Assembly: GCA_946902875.1 (NCBI GenBank)
Contig: OX336343.1
Location: 8,917,754 to 8,981,753 of the forward strand
Source: Nematopogon swammerdamellus
Taxonomy: Eukaryota > Arthropoda > Insecta > Lepidoptera > Adelidae
DNA: 64,000 bases
Direction: 5' to 3'
Of the stretch, positions 45,375 to 56,600 are shown in pieces (the stretch's first letter is position 1; every line of letters begins with the position of its first letter). The notes under the pieces were generated by a model. The model did not search any database. It was not told where the DNA came from and worked only from the letters and a program-made list of their open reading frames with translations. A program made the position numbers and the translations under genes.

Positions 45375-45560
45375 ATTGTATTGTATTGTTTATTGATCAT
45401 TCATATGGCAGTTAGACTGCGCTCGAACTTGTCACAATTTGTTCTATCCGGTTCGATTACACCCACGAAGAAGAACCGACAAGAAACTTCGCAGGGTATT
45501 TTTTTAAACATATTTTTACAAGTATTTAGTGACTAGCCACATAATAACACCGCCCATAGT
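45375..45560 (-). mobile_element. LINE 3' end, inverse
   Basis: The minus-strand reading has TGCGAAGTTTCTTGTCGG, TTCTTCTTCG and the terminal CAATAAACAATACAATAC. This matches the 3' region of the LINE at 42380-42500 (GCGAAGTTTGTTTGTCAG, TTCTTCTTCGCATTG). Confidence 0.7.
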
Positions 45561-45754
45561 CTATCTAAAACACAGCTTGAGAGCAAGATTAACAATTTTG
45601 CTGAGAGTTCTGACTACAAAGACTTATTAATTAAGTGAATCATGTGTAAAGAGCCTTTGTCAAACTTAGATACGTAATTTGTATCAACAGAATTATGTTA
45701 GTATATTAAACTATAATGTAGTATAATTTCATGGTCAAAAATAAAAAATAAAAA

Positions 45755-46299
45755 AAAATAAGTAAAAAAACTTTTAAGTTAAACGGTTTTATTAAAAATA
45801 AAAAAGTAGAAAAAAAAACTGCTGTACAAAAAACTAGAAAATAATAAGGACACAAGCCTGGGCCTTCTTAAGATTTTACGTCTGGGTAAGAAATCGTGCA
45901 ATACTAGCGTGCTGTCTTCTCATGTCGAATGCCAAAGGGCACATTGTGTCGCTGCGTCAGCGGAATAAGTAATAAATTGAGACTTTTAACAGACTAATAT
46001 AAAAACGTGGGGCGTATAATATGCGTAATAAATAACATGCGCCCCACGTTTTTATATTAGTCTGTTAAAAGTCTCAATTTATTACTTATTCCGCTGACGC
46101 AGCGACACAATGTGCCCTTTAGCATCCGACATGAGAAGACAGCACGCTAGTATTGCACGATTTCTTACCCAGACGTAAAATCTTAAGAAGGCCCAGGCTT
46201 GTGTCCTTATTATTTTCTAGTTTTTTGTACAGCAGTTTTTTTTTCTACTTTTTTATTTTTAATAAAACCGTTTAACTTAAAAGTTTTTTTACCTATTTT
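45755..46299. repeat. Near-perfect 545-bp palindrome, arms ~257 bp, spacer 25 bp
   Basis: Left arm 45757-46014 and right arm 46040-46297 are inverse copies. I count only a few differences, for example CGAATGCCAAAGG against CGGATGCTAAAGG. The centre is GGGGCG, 25 nt, CGCCCC. No open frame. If transcribed either way it would form a long hairpin RNA. Confidence 0.97.
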
Positions 46300-46317
46300 T
46301 TTATTTACTCGTTTTTA

Positions 46318-46735
46318 GTTTGATTTTTGGCTCGTATCATTCATTACGTAAACTCGTCATCCTTTCCAACTCTCTCATTGCATCTTTGTTACTCGGTTTC
46401 TTACCTGTCAATTACTCACAATCAAGCTCCTCAATACATAACCCTTCTAAAGACTTTACGCGACTCAATGCAACATACGCTTGACCCTCCTCAAATAGTC
46501 TGGAGCCCAAATAAAAGACAGCACGGTCAACAGTACTGCCCTGCATTTTATGGACAGTGGAGGCCCATGACAAAATTATTGGTAACATCCGTCTCTCAGC
46601 TGTTCCATAATTAAACTTTGCTGGAAACTGTATGGCTTTAGGATGGATAAGGTGTCCGCCGTCTCTTTGAAAATCAATTTGAACAGATGGTATGTCTGTT
46701 TCATACTTTTGCGTTCGACAAGTATAGGACACTCG
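46318..46735 (-). pseudogene. PIF1/Helitron-type helicase C-terminal remnant
   Basis: Reads [54 protein letters not shown] and [20 protein letters not shown]: the last helicase motifs of SF1B PIF1-like enzymes, as in Helitron RepHel proteins. The frame then continues with a stop into a Lys/Glu-rich tail. Upstream it dissolves into the 130-bp array, so Rep and the Walker motifs are absent. Confidence 0.8.
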
Positions 46736-48008
46736 TCCAAACAAACCAAATGAGCCCAAACTCGAGGGGGTTACTAGTAACGGTTGAAGAGTTCCCCTGT
46801 ACACCTCCTGACTCCATCATCAGACCCTCGTCACCAAGTGTATTGGTAAAAGTAAGGGACACTCGTCCAAACCAACCCTATGAGCCCAAACTCGAGGGGG
46901 TTACTAGTAACGGTTGAAGAGTTCCACTGTATACCTCCTGACTCCATCATCAGACCCTCGTCACCAAGTGTATTGGTAGAAGTAAGGGACACTCGTCCAA
47001 ACCAACCATATGAGCCCAAACTCGAGGGAGTTACTAGTAACGGTTGAAGAGTTCCACTGTACACCTCCTGACTCCATCATCAGACCCTCGCCAAGTGTAT
47101 TGGTAGAAGTATGGGACACTCGTCCAAACCAACCAAATGAGCCCAAACTCGAGGGGGTTACTAGTAACGGTTGAAGAGTTCCACTGTACACCTCCTGACT
47201 CCATCATCAGACCCTCGTCACCATGTGTATTGGTAGAAGTATGGAACACTCGTCCAAACTAACCAAATGAGCCCAAACTCGAGGGGGTTACTAGTAACGG
47301 TTAAAGAGTTCGACTGTCCACCTCCTGACTCCAACATCAGACCCTCGTCACCGAGTGTATTGATAGAAGTATAGGATAGGACACTCGTTCAAACAAACCA
47401 AATGAGCCAATACTCGAGGGGGTTACTAGTAACGGTTTAAGAGTTCCACTGTACACCTCCTGATTCCATCATCAGACCCTCGTCACCAAGTATATTGGTA
47501 GAACTATGGGACACTCGTCCAAACCTACAAAATGAGCCCAAACTCGACGGGGTTACTAGTAACGGTTGAAGAGTTCCACTGTACACCTCCTGACTCCATC
47601 ATCAGACTCTCGTCACCAAGTGTATTGGTAGAAGTATGGGACACTCGTCCAAACCAACCAAATGAGCCCAAACTCGAGGGGGTTACTAGTAACGGTTGAA
47701 GAATTCCACTGTACACCTCCTGACTCCATCATCAGACCCTCGTCACCAAGTGTATTGGTAGAAGTATGGGACACTCTTCCAAACCAACCATATGAGCCCA
47801 AACTCGAGGGGGTTACTAGTAACGGTTGAACAGTTCCACTGTCCACCTCCTGACTCCATCATCACACCCTCGTCACCAAGTGTATTGGTAGAAGTATGGA
47901 ACACTCGTCCAAACCAACCATATGAGCCCAAACTCGAGGGGGTTACTAGTAACGGTTGAAGAGTTCCACTGTCCTCCTCCTGACTCCATCATCAGACCCT
48001 CGTTACCA
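46736..48008. repeat. Tandem repeat, 130-bp unit, ~10 copies
   Basis: CTCGAGGGGG-type marks at 46761, 46891, 47021 and 47148, then every ~130 bp to 47933. Units carry GTTACTAGTAACGGTT (with the palindrome TTACTAGTAA) and CCTGACTCCATCATCAGACC. Overlapping open frames here are unit-length artefacts. Two further units flank the helicase fragment at 16.6 kb. Confidence 0.95.
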
Positions 48009-48474
48009 AGTTGAAATTATCATAATATTGTATTGTCACGAGAACTCAATGTGTGTGCAAAGTTTCATAAAAATCGGTTCAGTAGAAGTAGTTGAAAAAG
48101 TTGTCGCAAGATTTGAAACAAAGATAGTAACAAACAAATATACGGAGTCAAGCTAAAAAAAAAAAAAAACCGTTTAAAAATATATGAATATTTAAGATAC
48201 TTGAAGTATCAAGTTGTCAATAGGTTAATAAAGTTGAGGTTAGGGCTACCGTACGAAAGAATACGGTAATTCTTATAGCTGTGTTTCTTTATGACGTTAT
48301 CAGTAAAACTATCGTCCATAAACCGACTTTACAGACAACCGTTTTTTTTTTTATAAATGTTTTAGTACGAAAGGATCAATTAATTATTTATTAAATTACT
48401 AATTCATAGTAATTATTTTAAAATATTCCTTTTTAGTTTTTTTTTAGGAATTTTAATTTTATAGATAGATAGAA

Positions 48475-49130
48475 AAATAGAAAATTCTTTATTGCTCCAG
48501 TAAACATTAAACAGTAACAAATACATTGGAAAATTTACATAAGGTGCAAAGGCGGACTTATCCCTTACAGAGATTTCTTACAGTCAACCTTTGGATGTTT
48601 GAGATTCGATAATATAGTGGAATGTAAGTAGGTAGTAGCAAAAGAGTTGCGTGACAATTGGAGATAAATTTAATAATAAGAATACTTATTAATACATACG
48701 TATAAGTACATGCTAGTAAAATATAAGCCATACATGTTTAATACATATAAATTACTAAATATATAGAATATTATATACAAATAAATATACATACATACAT
48801 ACTTGTCCATCCAGGTAAGTATGAAACAAAAGTGGTTTTTGTTTTTTTTTAGGTTTTTACTTCACATTGACGGAGGTAATACAGTTTTAGGTGTTATTTA
48901 CAATGTCGGATAAAGTGTGGTAGTGAATTCCACAGTCGAGCTGCGACTGTTTACAGTTACTGCAGTTACTGCTGTGTTTTATTTATTAGAGTTTTAATTG
49001 GTGTTGCTTTTTTTACTTTATTAGAACGTAAAGATTTCCAGTGACTGTTTGGAGGTAGTGCAGCGCACCGTTCGGTTCAAACTTCACTGTTCGGAAACGG
49101 TGTAAAACTGTAGGTCCCTTCCCGTGCCCG
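48475..49130 (-). mobile_element. LINE 3' debris
   Basis: GGTGCAAAGGCGGACTTATC at 48545 and CACAGTCGAGCTGCGAC at 48931 resemble inverted 3' regions of CR1/jockey LINEs. No continuous frame. Confidence 0.3.
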
Positions 49131-49362
49131 TTACTAGGTGGTGTCTACTTTTTCGAGCAGGGGAAAAATAACAGCTTGAGACACTTGGACATTTTTCCCT
49201 GAAGTAGACAGTGCCTTTGACGAACGAATGTCAATGCCAAACGAAATAATTGAAGACTCAACGCTACTAGTACTTGCAAGTAGTGGTGTTGATGTATGAC
49301 CGCATAAATCACATAAATAAAGCTTTGAGTCATTTGTCAGCCTCTATTGCTCAGTGGTGCAT

Positions 49363-49770
49363 GTCAGCCTCGGTAGCTCAGTGGTGCAGACAGTCGACTG
49401 TCGCCAAAGATATATACGTATTATAATATTTCCTCAAAGACTGTCGCTATTGATTGCAACGCTGGGCGCGGGCAGTACTTGGATGCGTGACCGCTCGACC
49501 GTTGGAGACTGACCGTGGTTCGGATTCCACGTAAAACTGTAGGTCCCTTCCCTTCTTACCTTACTAGGTGGTAGGGTTCAACCGCCCGGGTTGATACCAC
49601 CGCACTGAATGAAACGTCGGTCGAAACGGCTATGTAAATAGTTTGTGTTTTCCGTCCAGTTCAGTGTAGCTATAGCACGACCGAAGGGAAGCACTGACAT
49701 GGCACCTACTTCGCCCGGTGTTATGGGCTGACATCACAGATGTTATAGGTGATGTAGCCATAAAAAAAAG
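49363..49770 (+). mobile_element. SINE-B, most complete copy
   Basis: Head GTCAGCCTCGGTAGCTCAGT with box A, then a 45-bp intrusion near 49405-49440, box B-like GGTTCGGATTCC (49510), the ACTAGGTGGTAGGGTTCAAC block, CACTGAATGAAACGTCGG, CTGACATCACAGATGTTATA and a final ATAAAAAAAA. A partial second head (GTCAGCCTCTATTGCTCAGT) sits just before it. Confidence 0.85.
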
Positions 49771-49868
49771 TCCCGAGCCATTGTGAATATACCTCAGACA
49801 AAAGCCGCACTTATTGAACATGTAAAACGCGCTTACTATATTACTACTTCTAGGGCTTTCACTTGGAC

Positions 49869-50137
49869 CTAAGCACTAGTAAAGGCTTCGGATATGCCTG
49901 AGCCATCTGGGGATGAACATAGGATACAGTGGAATGGGGCAGCCAATTTAAACCACACTCCTCCAGGCAGCAAGCAAGGCACAGAACAGCGATCTGCGCG
50001 GGGCGGTCGTCTTCCCTCCCATAGCCGGCCGCCGACGAGTGTACGACACAGTGTGTATAAAATCCTTCCGAGAACGTGTGGTTCTTCGGACAAGCTTAAG
50101 CTATTCTTCCTATCTTCTTCCCTCCCGACCGAATTTT
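49869..50137 (-). other. Open segment of unknown repeat origin
   Basis: A 94-codon minus-strand frame and antisense frames cross a moderately GC-rich block (PPRADRCSVPCLLPGGVW). It ends exactly where element copy 2 starts. I suspect retroelement debris but see no diagnostic motif. Confidence 0.2.
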
Positions 50138-50925
50138 GACGTGATAAGGTCACGTCTTATAAATTGATGAACACCGGCTGCACGCACGAAAAAGTGTCAC
50201 GTTCCATCTAAGCCTGTGTGTGCAAGCGAGAGCGCGTAACAAGCGATAGAGAGGTGCAATCGGCCCAAGCGTCGGCTTGTACACATTTATCTCTCTGGTT
50301 CTAAAGTACCAAGACAGCACAAATTGAAAGGAGGTTACTCGTACCATAATAATATTAGGCGCATCTGGCCGGACGGAAAAGATTTCAAATTTAGAATATT
50401 CATGAAACAGGTTCTAAAGTACCAGGGCAGCACAAATTGAAAGGAGGTTACTCGTACCATAATATATTAAGCGCATCTGGCCGGTCGGAAAAGATTTCAA
50501 ATTTAGAATATTCATGAAACAAGGGTCCGAATATGTATCACAATATCGATTCATGTATTTCGATTCAATACAACGACAGAGAACCAAATATTACGTATTT
50601 AACACTTTTTAGTTCTAGGTTTTTTTTGTTTGGAAGTCGGTTTCGTATTTTTTAAACTGTTTTTATTTCATTTTTTTTAGTAATATTAAATAATAAAAAA
50701 ACCTAAATCGAATAATCGAAATCGATTGAAATGGTACAGAATGATTCGCCATATGTGCCAAACTGCAAATTGCTGAAAAAGTCCACATCACAAAAGTTTT
50801 GCTGAAGGTAACCACACACCATAGTAATTATCCTCCTTTCAATTTCTTCTGCCCTGGTACTTTACCACTTTATGACGTTATCACGTAAAACTATCGTCCG
50901 TAAACCGACTTTACAGACAACCAAT
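50138..50925 (+). mobile_element. Old element split by insertion, copy 2
   Basis: Ends as described for 45160-48335. The interior is occupied by a partial family R copy (50340-50830) and a ~105-bp direct duplication (TTCTAAAGTACCA at 50299 and 50402). Confidence 0.5.
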
Positions 50926-51111
50926 TTTTTTTATTAAACCCACAACCCATGAAAAATATACTAGCGGGCAATTTAACTATCCAAATATGGGTGCACAGAC
51001 AACTGTGTAGCTAGCGAGCGAGAGCAAATGTTTGGATCTGGATCACCTGTTTTTGAATGCCCGACCTTTAACGTCCAGCGACTTACCTTCACAAAAAGAT
51101 TGAAGGATTTT

Positions 51112-51495
51112 TTTTTATGGAAACTGACACGATTGGCTACATCACCTACAACATCCGTGATGTCAGCCCATAACACCGGGTGAACTAGGTGCCATGCCAG
51201 TGCTTCCCCCTTTGATCGTGCCGGCTACACTGAACTGGTCGGAAAACACAAACTATTTACATAGCCGTTTTGACCGACGTTTCATTCAGTGCGGTGGTAC
51301 CACCCCGGGCGGGTTAAACCCTACCACCAAGTAAGATTAGGAGGGAAGGGACCTATAGATTACGAGGAATCCGAACCTCGGTCAGCCTCCAACGGTCAGC
51401 GGTCACCCATCCAAGTACTGACCGCACCCAGTGTTGCTGAACATTCAATAGCGACAGTTGACTGTCTGCACCACTGAGCTATCGGAGCTGACCTT
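51112..51495 (-). mobile_element. SINE-B copy next to the stc promoter
   Basis: Full inverse copy from T run and TTATGGAAACTGACACG to the head ACTGAGCTATCGGAGCTGAC. It lies about 200 bp upstream of the CRE. Confidence 0.85.
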
Positions 51496-51684
51496 ATAAA
51501 AAACCTGAAAATAAGCCGCGCGTCACACAGGACCTACTTGCTAATACGGAATGTTTCCCATCAATATACGAATTTATTTCAACAACAATTGAAGACATAT
51601 AGAATAACAGACAAGGCTGCATGGTATAATACCTTTGCCTATCCCATAAAGTGGATAAAAACAACAACAAAAAAAAAGCAAATG

Positions 51685-51740
51685 TGACGTCAAAACCCGA
51701 AACGTCAACGTGACGTGCCGTGACGTGAACGTTCAACTTT
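51685..51740 (+). promoter_or_regulatory. stc: Putative stc promoter with CRE and half-CREs
   Basis: A perfect TGACGTCA at 51685-51692 is followed within 45 bp by GACGTGCCGTGACGTG and AACGTTC, that is several TGACG half-sites. Located about 150-200 bp before the donor of the non-coding first exon. CREB/ATF binding is the usual reading of this motif; the function here is inferred. Confidence 0.45.
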
Positions 51741-51887
51741 TGCCACAGACTTTTGCAAATCGTGCTGACGGTCGCGGACGCGTCCCATTGCGGGGCATCA
51801 CCAACCACCCCATCACCGTTCTGTAGATCCTTTTCTCCATCACAAAATATACACCAAACGACCACAAGCAACTCCGCCGCTCCTGCA
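51740..51887 (+). other. stc: Non-coding first exon of stc (start approximate)
   Basis: Ends at a consensus donor (CTGCA-gtaagt). A 150-bp intron follows, with acceptor gtttgtcgcag before 52038. The transcription start is not visible; the left limit is a guess from the promoter position. Confidence 0.5.
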
Positions 51888-52181
51888 GTAAGTGTTCTTA
51901 TATATGAAACGCTGCATTCAAGTGTGGTTACCGCACTAGTATTGTTTTGTGAATATCACAGCAATTTCTCTTTTTTGTGGGTACATTTATTATTTAGAAA
52001 GTCGTCACACTGAAGTAATCAATCTCGTTTGTCGCAGGTCGCCTCCGCTCCCGCCTCCGGGCGCCTTCGGGCCGCGCCGGCCCGCTCCGGGCTGACTCAC
52101 ATTTCACAACACTGTGATATTTTGCTCAATTATACAATCTTCGAATTTAAGATCCCCTTTACACCATCCGAAGACTGCATC

Positions 52182-53628
52182 ATGTCGGACTGGAACCAAG
52201 GCAGCAGAAGTTGGTATCCGAACCCTAACGCGTTCGCGTGGGGCGAGGACCCTCGCACCTCATACAACACTGCACCGGCCAACTACTACCCGAACCAGCA
52301 GTATGTAGGCTTTAACGAATTTATTACTCAATTGCAACAGAACAATTCATACCCAACGGCGGCGTATCCCGGCAACACTCCTCAGGCTTACCCGGGACCA
52401 CCTTTCGACGGAGTCGCCGACCTTAATATCACTCAGACACCAACCCATATTGCACCTCAGCACTATCAGCCGATGCCATCCCACAACATTCCCGACAACA
52501 ATTCACGTAGTGAGTATGGTGAAAGTGTCGGCGGTGACTCCAATATGTTGCACGCTGACAACAGATATTTTAATTCCAACTTAACGCCCACTGCCACTGA
52601 ATTTGTGCCTAAAAGCGCTCAGCCGCGACCCGCCGCTCCAGCTCCTGAAAGTTTGCCTGCAAGCAGGGCCACCCGCACTCAAGAGAAACTCACAGACAAT
52701 GGAGGTGGGGCCAAAACTAATAGTGAAGCGATTACTGTTAGCGCCGGAGATGATAAAACAAATGGTGCTAGCGGCGGCAACAGTACCACATCCAGTATTG
52801 AAAAGGAAAGCAATCGCAAAGAAAACTCAAAGGGAAGCAACGGTAAGAATAAAAGAAAAGCAGCATCGAAAGCACCCACGACAGAAGATGTAGGACGAAC
52901 TTTCTACAACAGCAATGCCGGTAAGCCGAGCGGGAGCCAAGATATCAGGTCGAGGAACCAAGACGTTCGTTACTCCGATAATCACAGCAAAGACAATGTT
53001 AGAGATAATTATAGCAGAGATAATGCGAGGGATAGCAAAGAAAATAATGGCAGAGAGAGCTATAGCGGGCGGGATAGTTACAGAGAGAGAGACACAAGGG
53101 ATAATTACAATAAAGACATTAGTAACAGAGAAAATCAAAGTAGAGACTCTAGCACCAGGGACAATTCTGGCAGAGATGCTCGTAACAACAGAGACACAAG
53201 GGAAAACAACGGTCGGGACGGCTATCACAGGGAGAGCAGGGATAACGGTGCCAGGGATAATTACAATAGAGACAACTCGGGCAGGGACAACAGAGAAAGT
53301 AACATCAGAGACAGAAATAGCAGAGATAGCGGCAACAGAGAGAATTACAATAGCAATAGGGATAACTACAGCAGAGACGTCGTGCGAGATCACTACGGCA
53401 GGGATAGTTACAGAGACAATAACCAAAGCAGGGGCAGATACGGCACCCAGCGGTTCCAGCGGATGGAACGGAATGCAGACGAAGACGAGCAGTATGCCAA
53501 CAGTTACCTGACGTACAGGGAAGAGAGACAAGATGGCCGCCGGCCTGTCACCAGCGAGAAACTACAGTTGGTGCCTGCTAGTCCAGCGCGACACAAGTCT
53601 GATAACAAGCGTCTCGCTTTAAAAGAAG
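52182..53628 (+). CDS. stc: stc coding exon 1: PAM2-like motif and RD-rich region
   Basis: Starts MSDWNQGSRSWYPNPNAF; Gln/Asn/Pro/Tyr-rich to residue ~110. SNLTPTATEFVPKS at 132-145 fits the PAM2 consensus (xxLNxxAxEFxP), the PABP-binding motif also present in NFX1. A basic KNKRKAASK stretch follows at ~225. From about residue 260 there are dozens of R-D-N/S repeats. It ends in phase 1 at GAAG-gtaagc. The repeat produces long artefactual frames on the other strand and in the second forward frame. Confidence 0.92.
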
Positions 53629-56600
53629 GTAAGCATGATTTCGCTTAATTATTAACTTGTTTTTGCTAAAGCAACAGATGAATTCTGAGCTACTCGACCT
53701 AAGCCAGAACCAATTTAGGGTACTAAAAAGAGCTTTAACGGGTCACTGCAACTTCAACCTTCATCTCCATAAGATGAAACATAACACAGGCAAATCAGAT
53801 TATGTCTCGAAAAATAAACTTCCCTAGCTCAGACAGTTGATCCACAAAATATATTACCTATGGGGACACATAATGCATCCAGAAGAAGTTATAAAACTAT
53901 TGCATCCTAAAAACTGAGAACTGTAGCAAATTTGAGACAGGTCCCTTTGCTCTCTGCGCCTGTTGTAAACCTCTACTTAGGTAATGTTTGTTAGTGTGGA
54001 GAGTAATAAATATTATCTTTCTCAGAAAACACAGCACTGACGCAGCGAGAACGGCTCAGCGACCAGCTGGACCGAGGAGTGCTAGAGTGTCTGGTGTGTT
54101 GCGAGAGAGTGAAGCAGACGGACCAGGTGTGGTCGTGCGGCAACTGCTACCACGTCCTGCATCTGCGCTGCATACGCAAGTGGGCCGTCAGCAGTATGGT
54201 CGGTCAGTACCACGGAATAAGGAGTATGCTGTCAGTCAGTCAGTCGGTAATATTGAACTTGGACTGTAACCACTACAAATGGTCTGTGGTACCTTAGCAA
54301 TTTTATTGGGTCTGTAGTTAGTTGATTTTGAAGATCACAATCCTTTGTTTGAAACATTTCCCATTTTCTGTTCCTATCTCTACTCGCACATCTTTCATTA
54401 TTTTGTTTATATTTATTTGTATTAGTTTAATTTTAGATTTTGGTTATGTGTTTTTCTCAAATAATACCAAAATATGAAAATTCCATGTTGAAACCAAGTC
54501 CAAAGTAACATGGTGAAAATATTTCATGTAGCTTGTGAAATAGTCTTGTTATTTTCAAACTTGAATTGTTTACCAAACATCTCACTCAGATTGGAGATAA
54601 AGAAGAGGAAAGGTAAATACAAGCATGTTTGCATAGAGGATTAAAATACATATCTGTGGTTATGTGGCAGAAGCAGACATGTACATTTTTTTCAGTATTG
54701 AGTTATAAATACCAAAATATCGGTAAAAATGCGCTCTTTAATATGGCAAAAACAAACATGTCGTAAGTAATACCCAAAGCCATGTATTTCCCTTCGACCA
54801 AACAGTACATGTCATAAAAATCACAATAACGTATGCCAAAACAGTACAAGTAGCAACATGTCTTATTTTGCCATATAAGAAAATCAACAAATAGCGACAT
54901 GTCGAAGTAGATGTCATAGACATCACAATAACGTATACCAAAAACGTACCAAAAACCGCCCTCAAAAATGTATGAAATAAAAAAAAATCGAACCCTAGAG
55001 TTGAAGGCGGTGCTAAAGAAGGCTACACAAATCACAAAGGATATCATCCACTCATGTTTTCTTTTATGCTTCATTTTTGCTTGCTTTAGCACCGCCTTCA
55101 ACTCTAGGGTTTGATTTTTTTATTTCATAAATTTTTGAAGGCGGGTTTTATATTGTTTTAAATAGTTTTTTATTTCACAGTTTTTTTAGTAATTTTTTGC
55201 TATTAATGTACTCGGCGGAATCGCTCGGCCTTCGGCCTCGCGATTTCGCCTCGCTTTCCAATCCGATCTTGACCAAATTAAAATGGAACCACCTCAGGGT
55301 TATGCCCTTTCAATCAAAAAAAGAATTTTCAAAATCGGCGCACAATTGACGGAGTAATCGCGTAACAAACATCCAAAAAAAGAATACCCTGGACACCACC
55401 TAGGCCTAAAGTAATTGCTCGTGAAGACAAATGCAACGAGCCCAAATACGATGGGTTTATCATGTGTAGTTTAGAAGTTCCTATGGCCACCTTCCGTCTC
55501 CATCATCAGTCTATTACGGTAATCCGACCCGTCAATATTTCCATACCCGTTCGACTGGTAGGGCTCGGAACTCTGCGTATTACGCTCTGCCACTACCCGC
55601 CAGCGGGTTGCCGACGAGTTGACTTAGGTCGGCGGGTTTCGATCTACCATAGACCAAAGAGAGCCAGGGTGCATTTACACTGAGGCAAGACTAACAAATG
55701 TGAAAATACACTATATTTGGCCTATTTTTACGATTAATAAATTCGGAGAACGTTTTTAAGCTACAACATATTTAAAAATTGATCTTACAGCTCTTAATAA
55801 GCTGTAATTTTAATTAATATATATAAATCTTATGGCTGTAAGGCAAACGCGCCTTTGCCTGCGTCTTAAAAAAAAACAGGAACGTCAAATATCTATATCC
55901 TCTTTGCGTCAAATCAAAAGTTTTCTATTTACGTGCATTTTATCCTCTTTGAGGGAATTACGAATCGATTGCCAAGATAGATAGAAAAAAGAAGAAGAAG
56001 AAGAACAATGAGCTGCCCACCGTCCACTTCCAACGCCAACCAAAAGCCTGCCAGGCCAACCCCGGTCCAGCGCAACATCCTGGCGGACTTTCTCGAGCAA
56101 AACCCGGGGCTCGCTCGAGGCCGACTGCGAGGCGACGATGCCAACCGGCGCGCAGTGGACTTGTGGCAGGTTGTGGCTATGCGCCTCAATGCCTCCGGCG
56201 GCTCGAAACGCTCATGGAAGGAGTGGAGGAAGGTGGAAGGATATGCTGTCAGAGCGTCTACGTGGAGGCAGCAGTGGCATGATCTCCAGGCATAACTCTT
56301 CGAAGAGCGCCGGCGACAGGCGGTAGACCTTCATAAAGTCAAGCCGATCAGCAGCCACCTCTATGGCATGTCGCAACCGTATGTTACGTCGCCAGCGTTG
56401 AAGGCCAAGGTTGTCCTCATTTTCTTGGCGACGTTTGGCCAGCCAAAGCAGGAGTATGGACAACATGATCTAGGCCCTAATAAAATAACATTTATTGTAA
56501 CTATGTTCTACAGGTGAATTTATGCGTACATGAATCAGAAACAGGGTGAATCAATACCTAAATGTGACCTACATTCTATAATTTTTGTCGGAAATTCTAA

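Larger units (their letters stand above)
45160..48335 (+). mobile_element. Old element split by insertions, copy 1
   Basis: The left part TTGACGTGATAACGTC...CACCGGCTGCACGCACG (45160-45300) and the right part GACGTTATCAGTAAAACTAT...TACAGACAACC (48293-48340) have complementary ends (ACGTGATAACGTC). The same left and right parts occur at 50138-50275 and 50870-50925. The LINE tail, palindrome, helicase remnant and 130-bp array all lie between. Confidence 0.5.

Noticed and set aside
46412..47931. Series of overlapping minus-strand frames with [24 protein letters not shown] peptide
   Set aside because: Translations of the 130-bp repeat; the unit is not a multiple of 3, so frames shift each unit.
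52029..52181. Upstream extension of the stc protein
   Set aside because: The extension depends on a TTG start and spans the intron-exon border at 52037/52038; the first ATG at 52182 is preferred.
52827..53531. 234-codon open frame on the minus strand and a 198-codon second forward frame
   Set aside because: Shadows of the R-D-N repeat in stc coding exon 1; Val/Ile-rich composition mirrors the repeat codons.
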